Source of the DNA: Desulfocurvus sp.
GTDB lineage: Bacteria > Desulfobacterota > Desulfovibrionia > Desulfovibrionales > Desulfovibrionaceae
Direction of reading: 5' to 3'
Assembly (NCBI GenBank): GCA_020692325.1
Contig: JAIMKR010000003.1
Coordinates: 176,556 to 240,555 of the forward strand
Length of the DNA: 64,000 nucleotides
Below the pieces are notes generated by a model. It saw nothing but the letters and a program-made list of their open reading frames with translations, made no database searches and was not told where the DNA came from. Made by a program: the position numbers and the translations under genes. Positions 19,110 through 42,301 of the stretch are shown piece after piece (within the stretch, counting starts at the first letter, position 1; each line of letters begins with the position of its first letter).

Positions 19110-19847
19110 TCAGTCGAGGAACACGTCGAGCCCGAGCCCGGCGGCGGTGGCGGCCACGGCACACTGGCGCCCGGGGCCCGTATCGACGTCCAGGGTCGTC
19201 CAAAGGCTCCCGGGGGCGACGCCATCAGGCGGGACCGTGAGCCAGTCCGAGGCCGGCGGCCCGGACCGCGTCACGAAACAATCGAGCGGCAGGCTCAACC
19301 CCCGTCCCAGGGCCTTGAGCACGGCCTCCTTGCGCGTCCAGCAGCGATAAAAGTCGGCGACGCGCTCTGCGGGCGGCAAGGCGCGGATGGCTGCGGACTC
19401 GCACGGGTGCAGTTGGGACGCGAGGTCGAGGATGTCCGGCAGGGGGCGCGACAGTTCAACGTCCACGCCCACGGCGGCCTCGCGGCAAAAGGCGGCGAGG
19501 ACGATGTCGCCGGAATGCGTGATGGAGAAGTCGATGGCGGGCGCGCCGGAGGGCGACGCCCCGGCGATGCCGGGCTTGCCCCACGGACCGGGGGGAAAAT
19601 CGCCAAGGGGACAAGCCAACGCCGCGCTCAGAACGCGCCGCGCCAGCGCCCGTCCGACGAGGTGCCGGGCGGCGTCCAGAGCGTGAACGAAGCGATTGGC
19701 GCGAGCGATCTCCCCGGCCGTGGCGAAGGGTGTGGCGGCGGCGATCCAGTCGGAGGGATCACCGCCGAGCAGCACGCCGACGCAGACGATGCGTCCATTT
19801 TCGACTGGCGGAAGCGGCAGGGGGGAAAAACGGCGCGGCGGGGTCAT
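19110..19847 (-). CDS. Sfp-type 4'-phosphopantetheinyl transferase
   Basis: The 245-aa protein carries the Sfp-family signatures: VGVDVELSRP (Mg-binding Asp and Glu of the VGxDxE motif) and, about 40 residues on, FYRCWTRKEAVLKALGRGLS (the W/FxxKEAxxKA motif). Length fits the Sfp/EntD group rather than AcpS. It should load phosphopantetheine onto the carrier domains encoded at 22-42 kb, converting them from apo to holo form. It is the third gene of a leftward operon, starting 6 bases after the type II thioesterase stop. Its placement confirms that this operon serves the divergent megasynthase genes. Confidence 0.93.
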   Translation of the reverse strand: MTPPRRFSPLPLPPVENGRIVCVGVLLGGDPSDWIAAATPFATAGEIARANRFVHALDAARHLVGRALARRVLSAALACPLGDFPPGPWGKPGIAGASPSGAPAIDFSITHSGDIVLAAFCREAAVGVDVELSRPLPDILDLASQLHPCESAAIRALPPAERVADFYRCWTRKEAVLKALGRGLSLPLDCFVTRSGPPASDWLTVPPDGVAPGSLWTTLDVDTGPGRQCAVAATAAGLGLDVFLD

Positions 19848-19853
19848 GCGCGT

Positions 19854-20597
19854 TCACCCGCGGGTGAGCGTCCGCGCGATGTCCAGTGCGAGGGCCTCCC
19901 AATGGTCCTGCAGATAGAAATGCCCACCGGGAAAGGTGCGCAGGCGGAACTCGCCTGTGGTCAACGACTGCCAAAGTCCGGCCCGCTGAGCGGTCATCTC
20001 GTCGCCAGCGCCCACGAACACGGTGATGGGCGTGGGCAGCGGCGCGACGGGCTCCGGCCGCCAATTTTCCACGGCGGCGAAGTCCGCCCGCAGGATGGGC
20101 TCAATGTAACTGAGAAAACCGTCGTATTCGGTCAGGCACTGTGGCACTCCGCCCAACCCCCCCACACGTTTCCAAAACTCCTGGGACGGCAGCGACGAGA
20201 GGGGCGCCAGGCTCTCCCCGTACGTATGCGGCGCCGCGGCAGAGGAGATGAACAGGGCGGCCGGCGCGGGCAGACCGGCGTCGCGGACGAGGGCCGTGCA
20301 AAGAAAGGCCAGCAGCGCGCCCATGCTGTGCCCGAACAGCGCATACGGACCGGACTGCGCCGCCGGGGCCACGCGGGCGAACACATCGCGCGCCAGGGCT
20401 TGCAAATCCGGCTGAAGCGGCTCGCGGTGCCTGCGTCCCCGTCCGGGCAGCTCCAGAGGATGGAAGTCGATGGGCGCGTCCGTCGACCCGGCCGGGGCTT
20501 CGAAAAAAGCGCCGAGCCCGGTGTAATAGGCGGCGCTGCCACCCGCGTGCGGAATGCAAAACAGCGTCACGCGGTCGCGACGCGGCTCGTGATTCAT
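19854..20597 (-). CDS. Type II thioesterase (NRPS/PKS editing, GrsT/TycF-like)
   Basis: The 247-aa alpha/beta hydrolase starts at ATG 20597 (GGAAG seven bases upstream); an in-frame GTG at 20603 overlapping the KamA stop is an alternative. It has FCIPHAGGSAAYYTGL near the N-terminus, the nucleophile elbow LFGHSMGALLAF, the acid in FVGAGDEMT and the His in TFPGGHFYL. These are hallmarks of stand-alone thioesterases that clear misprimed or stalled acyl groups from carrier domains. It lies between the aminomutase and phosphopantetheinyl transferase genes, tightly packed with both. Confidence 0.93.
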   Translation of the reverse strand: MNHEPRRDRVTLFCIPHAGGSAAYYTGLGAFFEAPAGSTDAPIDFHPLELPGRGRRHREPLQPDLQALARDVFARVAPAAQSGPYALFGHSMGALLAFLCTALVRDAGLPAPAALFISSAAAPHTYGESLAPLSSLPSQEFWKRVGGLGGVPQCLTEYDGFLSYIEPILRADFAAVENWRPEPVAPLPTPITVFVGAGDEMTAQRAGLWQSLTTGEFRLRTFPGGHFYLQDHWEALALDIARTLTRG

Positions 20598-20599
20598 GT

Positions 20600-21736
20600 T
20601 CACACTTCCACCCAGCCGGCGTGGTCGTCGATGTCCTGCAGAATGATGCGCGAGGCCTGCTCCGGGTGGCCGATGCGGGCGTGGATCTGCTTGAGGACGA
20701 TCTTGCCGTCGATCATGCCGCAGATCTCCAGCTTGCCCACGTCGTGGCCGATGATGTACTTGAAGCGCTTGCCGTAGCCGTTGAGCCGCGCCCGGGCGGC
20801 ATCCACAATCTCCACGCCCCTTTTGAGGGGAATCTGGAAGTGGTGGCGCACGCGGGCGACGGGCATGCATTGGTACAGATAGTAAGGATTCACGCCAATG
20901 GCGAGCAGACCGTTCATCAGATTCACGATGTCGTCGGGCGTGTCGTTCACGCCGCGCAGCAGCACGGCCTGGTTGTTCACGGTGAGGCCGCACATGCGCA
21001 GACGGCGCACGGCCTCGGCCGCCACGGGGGTTATCTCGCGCGCGTGGTTGAAATGCGTGGGCACGTACAGCGCCTTGCGCTCGCCGAATTCGCGCAGCAG
21101 GCTCATGAGTTCGTCGTCGAACAGGCGCAGGGGATAAGTGACGGGGGTGCGCGTGCCGATGCGCACGAAATCCACGTGGTCGATGGCGGCCAGGCCCTCG
21201 AGCATGACGCGCAGGGCGGCGGTGGAGAGCATCATGGGATCGCCGCCGGAAAGGATGACGTTGTTGATTTTGGGATGCGCCTCGATATAGCGCAACGCGC
21301 CGGAGAAATCGCGCGGGGCGTGGCCGTTCGGCTTGCCCACGATGCGCCGGCGGAAGCAGTGGCGGCAATGCATGGCGCAGCATTCCGTGACGACGACGAG
21401 CGCGCTGTAATCGTACTTGTGCAGCACGCCGTTGCCCATGTCGTGCTTGTCGTCGCCATAGGGATCGTTGGTGGTGGCGCCCATGGCCCCGGCCACCACG
21501 AGCTCGTCCACACTGGGAAGGCACATCTTGCGGATTGGGTCGTGGGGGTCGTTCCAGTCGATGAGGCTCAGGTAGTAGCGGGGGATGTTGATGGGGTGCA
21601 GCCGCGCGACCTCCCGCAGCTGGGCCTCCTCTTCCGCGTCGAGCCGAATGTAGTCCTTGAGTTGGTCGATGGTGACGACGTTGTTGGCCAGCTCAGTCTT
21701 CCAGTCCACCCGCGACCAATCCATCCCGTCGAGCAT
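20600..21736 (-). CDS. KamA-family radical SAM aminomutase (lysine 2,3-aminomutase-like)
   Basis: The 378-aa product starts at ATG 21736 behind a strong GAGGAGG. It has the KamA radical SAM cluster motif CAMHCRHC (C120, C124, C127) followed by FRRRIVG, then NNVILSGGDPMML, RIGTRTPVTYPLR and LYQCMPVARVRHH, all close to lysine 2,3-aminomutase. It is shorter at the C-terminus than clostridial KamA; the candidate PLP lysine lies in HDVGKLEICG, by position only. Such enzymes move an alpha-amino group to the beta carbon. Being first in an operon with the thioesterase and Sfp genes, it probably supplies a beta-amino acid to the megasynthase, though it could belong to an EpmB-like or other mutase branch. 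Confidence 0.85.
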   Translation of the reverse strand: MLDGMDWSRVDWKTELANNVVTIDQLKDYIRLDAEEEAQLREVARLHPINIPRYYLSLIDWNDPHDPIRKMCLPSVDELVVAGAMGATTNDPYGDDKHDMGNGVLHKYDYSALVVVTECCAMHCRHCFRRRIVGKPNGHAPRDFSGALRYIEAHPKINNVILSGGDPMMLSTAALRVMLEGLAAIDHVDFVRIGTRTPVTYPLRLFDDELMSLLREFGERKALYVPTHFNHAREITPVAAEAVRRLRMCGLTVNNQAVLLRGVNDTPDDIVNLMNGLLAIGVNPYYLYQCMPVARVRHHFQIPLKRGVEIVDAARARLNGYGKRFKYIIGHDVGKLEICGMIDGKIVLKQIHARIGHPEQASRIILQDIDDHAGWVEV

Positions 21737-22126
21737 CGAGACCTCCTCCTTGTGTCTTGCGCCGGCCCTGTGGCGCGTAGCGGCTGTGAAGCGGAAACGT
21801 CTCTCCATGGAGCCGACGCGCCCGATGCGCCCGATGCGCCTTGTCCGTTCCGACCGGTCCAGCCTTTCCCGAATCCATTCGATCCGTTCGGCCCGACCCG
21901 CGTGTCCCGTGCGCGCGCCCGGCGTGACGGGCGTGACGGATGCCCCTCCGCCGCCCACGCTGCCGCACCGGGAAGGGAGTCTCCTGGCCGCGGGGACGTC
22001 ATCGTGGGACGTTCCCGATGGCTCGCGGCGGCCGCGTCATGGCTGGAGGCGACGTATCGCCCGTCCGCCAGCTCGCCGCACGAGGGTACCGTTACCCACT
22101 TCATCGATTCGATACCCCATGTGCCC

Positions 22127-22155
22127 TTGAAAGTACAGTCCTGACGACTTGTTAT
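22127..22155 (+). promoter_or_regulatory. Candidate sigma-70 promoter of the megasynthase genes
   Basis: TTGAAA at 22127-22132 and TGTTAT at 22150-22155 are separated by 17 bases (5/6 and 4/6 matches to consensus). This would give a leader of about 45 bases before the ATG at 22207. It is the most AT-rich part of the 470-bp divergent gap 21737-22206. The remainder of the gap holds no gene; short tandem motifs (GCGCCCGAT repeated near 21820) occur close to kamA. No operator was recognised. Confidence 0.45.
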
Positions 22156-22206
22156 CCTTGCCAAGCATTCGCAAAATACGATATCCCCCACCGTAGGAGG
22201 GCTGGC

Positions 22207-36546
<14,340 letters not shown>

Positions 36547-36558
36547 AGCAAGGTGGGC

Positions 36559-38865
36559 ATGGCGGCGCGCCGGAACGTGGATGGCGGCCCGTTCGCGCTG
36601 GACCCGGACAGGGCCTTCGACGTGCTGCGCGCGGCCATTTTCTGCGGCGACGCCGCGCCCGTGGTGGTCATGAACGGCGAGGACGCGGCGAGCCGCCCGC
36701 TGGCCACGTTCCACACGCCGGAAGCCGCTCCGGCGGGCGAGACGACGAAAGAAACGCCAGAAAGACCAGCGGCGTTTTCCGCAGCCGCCACCGAGGCAGA
36801 ATTGCTGGATATTTTCCGCGACTGCCTGGGCTACGACCGGGAGCTGACGCGCGGGGACGACTTCTTCGAGCTCGGCGGCGACTCCATCGCGGCCACGCGC
36901 GTGACGGCGCGCATCGACAAGGAGCTGGGAATCAGGGTCGGCGTGCTGGATCTGCTGGAGAGCGACACATTGGGCGGATTCATGGACAAGGTCCTCGCCG
37001 ATGGCGGCCCAAATGACGAAGGGGCGGCCACGGATCTGCCGCCGGCCCCGGAACGCGACGCCTACCCCGTGGGCCGCGAGCAGCTCTCCATCCTCTACGC
37101 GGACATGATCGGCGAGGGCGGACTCGGCTTCAATCTGCCGGCGTTTTTGCTGCTCCCGCGCGATCTGGACCGGACGCGGCTGGAGGAGGCCATCACCGTC
37201 CTCATCCAACGGCACGACGTGCTGCGGACCTCGTTTCGCGACTTCGACGCGCCGCATCCGAACATGGTCGTCCATCCCTTCGAGGGCTTCACCCTTAAGA
37301 CGCGGCGCATCCCCGACCTCTCGGCCAAGGACGCCCTCATCACGCCCTTCGACCTGCGGCGGGGGCCGTCCTCGCGTTTCCTGCTGCTCGTCACGGACGC
37401 GGGCGAGAACGTCCTGTATCTGGACATCCACCACGCCCTGGCCGACGGCCGGACCATCTCGCTGTTCAACGCCGAGCTGTACGCGCTGTACCACGGGCTG
37501 GCCCTGCCCCCCGTCTCCGCGCAGATGAAGGACTTCGCCTGGTGGCAGTTCACGCGCGATAACGAGGCCGACCGGGCCTACTGGCTGGCGCGCTTTCCCG
37601 GGGAGCCGCCGACGCTCGACCTTCCCGCGGATTACGACCGGCCGCCGGCGCTCACGGGCCGGGGCGGCATGTACGAGTTCGAGCTGCCGGCCGACCTCGT
37701 GGCCGGAGTGAAGGCCCTGGCGCGGCGCGAGGGCGTCACCAACTACCACGTGACCCTGGCGGCCTGGAGCCTGCTCGTCCACGCCAGCACCGGCGCGAAG
37801 GACTTCGTCATCGCCGTCTCCGTGGACAGCCGGGGCGGGCATTTGAACACGGCGGGAATGCTGGCCTCGCTACTGCCCCTGCGGTTCGCCGTGGACGACG
37901 CGGCGAGCCCGCGCGCCCTGCTGCGGCACGTCCGCGACGTGAGCAACGAGGCGCTGCGCCACGGCGGCTACATCCTGCACGACCTGCTGGCCGACCTGAA
38001 GCCGACGGCGCGCCTGGACCGCTCGCCCCTGTCCGAGGTCATCCTCTCCTACATGAACTTCGAGTTCGCCTCGGGCGAGGCCCGGTTGTTCGAGCCCCTG
38101 CACTTCGGTAAACAAGCCAGCAAGACCGACCTGTCCATCTTCGCCAGCGACACGGGCCAGTCCATCGGCTTCGCGCTGGAATACTACGCCGACCTGTTCA
38201 GCGAGGCCGACGTGGCGCGCATGGCCCGGGACTTCACGCGCATCCTCGAACTGCTGACCTCCGGCGGGGCGGAGGCCCCCGTGCCGTTCGTCCGCACGCC
38301 CCCCGCCCGGCGCGACATCGGCTCGGCCCGGCGCGAGACCGGACGCGCTTTGAGCGAGGGTCTGCGCCGCGTGGCCCGGGACAAGGGCGCGAGCGAGGCG
38401 GCGGCGGCGCTGGCCACCTTCGCCGCGCTTTTCGCCCGCCTCACCAGCCGCCGGGAGTTCGCGATGGACGTTCCGGGGCGCGGGCGGGTGCGCTTCGCCG
38501 TGGATGAGGACACGGAGTTCGACGACCTGCTGCGCCGCACCGACGCGGAGCTGACCCGAGCCGGACGGGAAGCGCTGAACGACGGAGGGATCCACTTTGG
38601 CGGATCGCTCACCGGCGACGCCCAGCCCGACGCGCCCCGCCCACGCGCGGCGTTCTCCTTCTCCGGACCGGACGACGCGCCGGAGCCCGACGCCGCCCGC
38701 CTCGACGCCACGCACGACCTGATCTGCCGCGTGCGCGACGACGGCGACGCCCTGCTTCTGCGCCTGGATCACGACCGCGCCGTCCTCGACGCGCCCGACG
38801 CAACCAAGTGGCTCGGCCACTATCAATTGTTTCTGGAAGAAATCGCCAAAGGAAGCGACCGATGA
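36559..38865 (+). CDS. Megasynthase, C-terminal part: KR tail-T-C-partial C
   Basis: This is the in-frame continuation of the preceding gene. If separately translated, ATG 36559 has AAGG five bases upstream; GTG 36553 is an alternative. The roughly 768 residues hold the end of the KR domain (GMAARRNVDGGPFAL), a carrier domain T5 (DDFFELGGDSIAATR, Ser near base 36881), a complete condensation domain C5 (DIHHALADGRT near 37425; about 37060-38280), then about 190 residues resembling only the C-terminal lobe of a condensation domain, without an HHxxxDG motif. It has no start or docking region of its own, so I regard it as part of one 5552-codon gene. Its stop overlaps the next gene's start (ATGA). 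Confidence 0.85.
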   Translation: MAARRNVDGGPFALDPDRAFDVLRAAIFCGDAAPVVVMNGEDAASRPLATFHTPEAAPAGETTKETPERPAAFSAAATEAELLDIFRDCLGYDRELTRGDDFFELGGDSIAATRVTARIDKELGIRVGVLDLLESDTLGGFMDKVLADGGPNDEGAATDLPPAPERDAYPVGREQLSILYADMIGEGGLGFNLPAFLLLPRDLDRTRLEEAITVLIQRHDVLRTSFRDFDAPHPNMVVHPFEGFTLKTRRIPDLSAKDALITPFDLRRGPSSRFLLLVTDAGENVLYLDIHHALADGRTISLFNAELYALYHGLALPPVSAQMKDFAWWQFTRDNEADRAYWLARFPGEPPTLDLPADYDRPPALTGRGGMYEFELPADLVAGVKALARREGVTNYHVTLAAWSLLVHASTGAKDFVIAVSVDSRGGHLNTAGMLASLLPLRFAVDDAASPRALLRHVRDVSNEALRHGGYILHDLLADLKPTARLDRSPLSEVILSYMNFEFASGEARLFEPLHFGKQASKTDLSIFASDTGQSIGFALEYYADLFSEADVARMARDFTRILELLTSGGAEAPVPFVRTPPARRDIGSARRETGRALSEGLRRVARDKGASEAAAALATFAALFARLTSRREFAMDVPGRGRVRFAVDEDTEFDDLLRRTDAELTRAGREALNDGGIHFGGSLTGDAQPDAPRPRAAFSFSGPDDAPEPDAARLDATHDLICRVRDDGDALLLRLDHDRAVLDAPDATKWLGHYQLFLEEIAKGSDR

Positions 38866-41800
38866 AACTGTCCGATCTCACCCTCGACGCCCAGCTGACG
38901 CCATCGCCCGAACCAGTGGCGCAGCGCGCCGACGCCACGGTCGAGGAGCTGCTGCGCGCCGTCGTGGCGCGCGATCCCGAAGCCGTGGCCCTCACCGACG
39001 ACACGACGTCGCTCACCTTCGCCCAGCTGGACGAATTCTCCACCACGGTGGCGCGGTTCATCCAGGCCGCCGGTCCCGGCGGGGAAGCGGCCGTGGGCGT
39101 GCTGTGCCGCCGGGGCGCGCCGTATCTCGCCGCCGCCATCGGCGCGCTGCGGGCCGGCGCGATCTATCTGCCCGTGGAGCTGGAGCTCTCGCCCGCGCGG
39201 CAGGAGATCATGCTCCGGCCGGCCCGGCTGCTCGTCACGGACCGCCACGGCCTGCGCGCGGCCGAGTTCTTCCGCTACCGCAACCCGGGCATCGGGCGCA
39301 TCCTGTGCATCGACGCCCCGGATGGCGACGCGCCGCTGGAGAAATGCGGCGAGCTGTCCAGCACCGGGCATTGGGAAAAGACGACCCAGGCCGGAAGCGA
39401 CCAGGGCTGGCGCGACTGGTTCTACGGCGCGCCGCTTCCCGCCTCGACGCTGGAGGAGCTGGCCGAAAGCGTTCTGGCGACCACGGGGCTGCGCGCCATG
39501 CCGCGCCGGCGCGTGCTCGACGTGGGCGGCGGATCCGGCGCGGTGGCGCGGGCGCTGGCCGGGGAGGCCGAACATTACACCCTAGTGGACTTGGCGCGCA
39601 ACGAACTGAGCCGCGCGGAGAGTCTGCCCTCGGCGGGCGGGGTGACGACGCACCAGATGGAGGCCGTGGACATCGGCTACCTCGACGCCGGCGAATCCGA
39701 CCTTGTCGTGCTCAACGGCGTGGTGGAGAATTTTCCGGGCTACAACTATCTGCGGCGCGTTCTGGACCACGCCGTGGCGCTGCTCGCGGAAGGCGGCGCG
39801 GTGTTCATCGGGGCCGTGCCCGATCTGGACGAGCGCGAGACCCTGCGCGGGGCGCTGACTGCGCACGCCCGCGAAAGCGGCGACGCGGGCGGCCTGCTGC
39901 GTCTGGACGCCGGCGAGGAGCTGTTCGTTCCCCGGCGCTTCTTCACGGAATGGGCGGCGGAGCGCGGCGGCGACGTACGCATCGACTTCTCCCGCCCGAA
40001 GGTCGCGGAACGCGGCCTCGCCGGATTCCACCTCGACGTGGTCATCCGCAAATCGGAGCGGAAGGGGCCGCCGGCCGCGCGGGCGCGCCTGGGCATGGAC
40101 GAGGCGCGGCGACTGCCCGCCTTCACGCCGCCGGACATCGCGCCGGAGCGGACCGCGTACATCGTCTACACCAGCGGCTCCACGGGCGCGCCCAAGGGCG
40201 TGGTGGTGGAGCACCGCAACCTGCTGCACATTCTGCGCGCGCTGGGCGGCTTCTCCAAGGGCTGCCGGAGCGTCGGCCTCGTGGCCCCGCTGTCCTTCGA
40301 CGCCTCCATCCAGCAGCTGGCCGTCTCGATCTTCCAGGGCAAGCCGCTGCACGTCATGTCCGACGAGGCGCGCAAAAGCCCGGCGGTCTTCCGCGAGTGC
40401 GTGCGCCGGCGCGGCGTCGACCTGTGCGACATGACCCCGGCGTTCTTCAACGTGCTGGCCGACCATCTTCACGAGCACAGGCTGTCCCTGCCCGTGGCCC
40501 GGCTGCTGCTGGCGGGCGAGGTGCTCCGGCCGGACGCCATCCGCAAGTTCTACGCCGTGCCCGGCAACGAGTCCGTGGTGCTGTTCAACGTGTACGGCCC
40601 CACGGAATGCACGGTGGACTCAACATCCTTCCGCATCGATTTCGCCAATCACGCGGACTTCTCCGCCTACCCCATCGGCGCGCCGCTGACCGGCGTGGAG
40701 GTGAGCGTCCGCAGCGCGGACGGCCACGCCCTGCCCGATGGCGAAACCGGCGAATTGTGGATCACCGGCGACGGCGTCTCGCGCGGCTATCTCAACGGGG
40801 AGTGCCCCGGCGCGTTCGTGACGCTGGAGGGCCGGCCCGCCTATCGCACTGGCGACCACGGCTGCTGGCGCGACGGTCTGTTGCGCTACGCCGGCCGCAA
40901 GGACCAGCAAGTCAAGATCCGCGGCAACCGCGTGGAGATCGGCGAGGTGGAGAACGCCATCGCCGGCTTCCCGGGAGTCCGGCAGGTGGCGGTGGTGGCG
41001 GACACCTTCCGCGCCGAGGAGGGCACGAGCCTGGCCGCCTACGTCGTCGGCGAGGCGGACGCGGACCAACTGCGCGTCCATCTGGAGCGTGGACTGCCCC
41101 AATACTGCGTGCCCGCGTATTTCGTGCCCATGGTGGAGCTGCCGTTCTCCATCAACCGCAAGGTGGACCGCAAGGCCCTGCCCTCGCCGCTGGCCGACAA
41201 GCGCGCCACGGGCGGCCGCAAACCGACCGGGGAGGTGGAGGAGAAGCTCGCGGCCATCTGGCGGCGTCTGCTGGGCTTCACGGTGGAGGACGCGGAGGCG
41301 AGCTTCTTCCGCCTTGGCGGCAACAGCATCATGGCCATCCGGCTCGTGGCCGGCATCGAAAAGGAACTGGGCGCGCACGTGGCCGTGGGCGAACTGTTCA
41401 CCAACCCGAGCATCGAGAAGCTGGCCCGGATCGTGGCCGGCAAAACGGACGAGCAAAAGAGCCCGGTCATCGAGCTGTGCCGCCGCGAGGGCGCGCCCGC
41501 CCTCTTCCTGTTCCATCCCGTGGGTGGCAGCGTGTTCTGCTACTCCGACCTGGCCGAGAGCCTGGGGGGCCGGCTGACGGTGTACGCGGTGGAGGCGGCG
41601 GGCTTCCGTAAGGAGCGCACCAGGCTGAACACCGAGCTCGGCCGCGTGGAGGACCTGGCCGAATATTACCTGGGCGAAATCCTCAAAACCCGCACGCGGG
41701 ACATCATCTTCGGCGGCTGGAGCTTCGGCGGGCTGCTGGCCTACGAGGCCGCCTGCCGGTACGCGGCCCTGATCGGAAAGCCGCGCGGCGTGGTCATTCT

Positions 41801-42272
41801 GGACTCCGTGGCCGACAACCGCAACGCCAAGCGGATGGCGGGGCTGGACGAGATTGGCCTGCTCAAGAGCATACTGGGCGATATTTTCGACGAGGAGGTG
41901 CTGCGCCCGCTGCCGCGCGAGCGGAAACTGTCCTATCTCATCGAGCGCGGCGAGAGCGCCGGCATGTTGCCCTCGGGATTCAGTCCCGCGCAGATGGACA
42001 ATCTGGTGCGGACGTACCAGAGCAATGCGCTCGCAGCCGCGCGCTACGACACCCCCACACAGTCCGACCTGAGCATCCTGCTGGTGCGGGCGCTGGATTT
42101 CACGGGCAATCCGCAGATCGTCCCCGACGACGAATATCAGGGATGGAGCCGATTCCTCAAAAAAGAGAACATCACCATCAAATGGACGGAGGGGACCCAT
42201 CAAAGCATGCTTTCCCCCGGTCTGGCCGGCAATATCGCCAATTTGATACTGGAATATTTTCAAAACAGGTAG
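38862..42272 (+). CDS. Terminal NRPS: methyltransferase-interrupted A domain, T, thioesterase
   Basis: The 1136-aa protein begins directly with an adenylation domain (LTFAQL and LRAGAIYLPVE, motifs A1-A2). This is split by a SAM methyltransferase-like insertion of about 280 residues (VLDVGGGSGAVARALAG near residue 218; VVENFPGYNYLRRVLD). The A domain resumes at YIVYTSGSTGAPKG (about residue 436), NVYGPTECT, GRKDQQVKIRGNRVEIGE and NRKVDRK. The specificity code reads DAQDLAVVDK, one change from the known Gln code DAQDLGVVDK. A carrier domain (FFRLGGNSIMAIR) and a thioesterase follow (FLFHPVGGS, FGGWSFGGLLAYEA, EGTHQSM). It should activate and probably methylate Gln or a related residue, accept the chain from the C domain ending the previous protein, and release it by hydrolysis or cyclisation. 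Confidence 0.93.
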   Translation: MKLSDLTLDAQLTPSPEPVAQRADATVEELLRAVVARDPEAVALTDDTTSLTFAQLDEFSTTVARFIQAAGPGGEAAVGVLCRRGAPYLAAAIGALRAGAIYLPVELELSPARQEIMLRPARLLVTDRHGLRAAEFFRYRNPGIGRILCIDAPDGDAPLEKCGELSSTGHWEKTTQAGSDQGWRDWFYGAPLPASTLEELAESVLATTGLRAMPRRRVLDVGGGSGAVARALAGEAEHYTLVDLARNELSRAESLPSAGGVTTHQMEAVDIGYLDAGESDLVVLNGVVENFPGYNYLRRVLDHAVALLAEGGAVFIGAVPDLDERETLRGALTAHARESGDAGGLLRLDAGEELFVPRRFFTEWAAERGGDVRIDFSRPKVAERGLAGFHLDVVIRKSERKGPPAARARLGMDEARRLPAFTPPDIAPERTAYIVYTSGSTGAPKGVVVEHRNLLHILRALGGFSKGCRSVGLVAPLSFDASIQQLAVSIFQGKPLHVMSDEARKSPAVFRECVRRRGVDLCDMTPAFFNVLADHLHEHRLSLPVARLLLAGEVLRPDAIRKFYAVPGNESVVLFNVYGPTECTVDSTSFRIDFANHADFSAYPIGAPLTGVEVSVRSADGHALPDGETGELWITGDGVSRGYLNGECPGAFVTLEGRPAYRTGDHGCWRDGLLRYAGRKDQQVKIRGNRVEIGEVENAIAGFPGVRQVAVVADTFRAEEGTSLAAYVVGEADADQLRVHLERGLPQYCVPAYFVPMVELPFSINRKVDRKALPSPLADKRATGGRKPTGEVEEKLAAIWRRLLGFTVEDAEASFFRLGGNSIMAIRLVAGIEKELGAHVAVGELFTNPSIEKLARIVAGKTDEQKSPVIELCRREGAPALFLFHPVGGSVFCYSDLAESLGGRLTVYAVEAAGFRKERTRLNTELGRVEDLAEYYLGEILKTRTRDIIFGGWSFGGLLAYEAACRYAALIGKPRGVVILDSVADNRNAKRMAGLDEIGLLKSILGDIFDEEVLRPLPRERKLSYLIERGESAGMLPSGFSPAQMDNLVRTYQSNALAAARYDTPTQSDLSILLVRALDFTGNPQIVPDDEYQGWSRFLKKENITIKWTEGTHQSMLSPGLAGNIANLILEYFQNR

Positions 42273-42301
42273 CCCCGCCGCACGCGTCGCGTTGACGCTG
42301 G

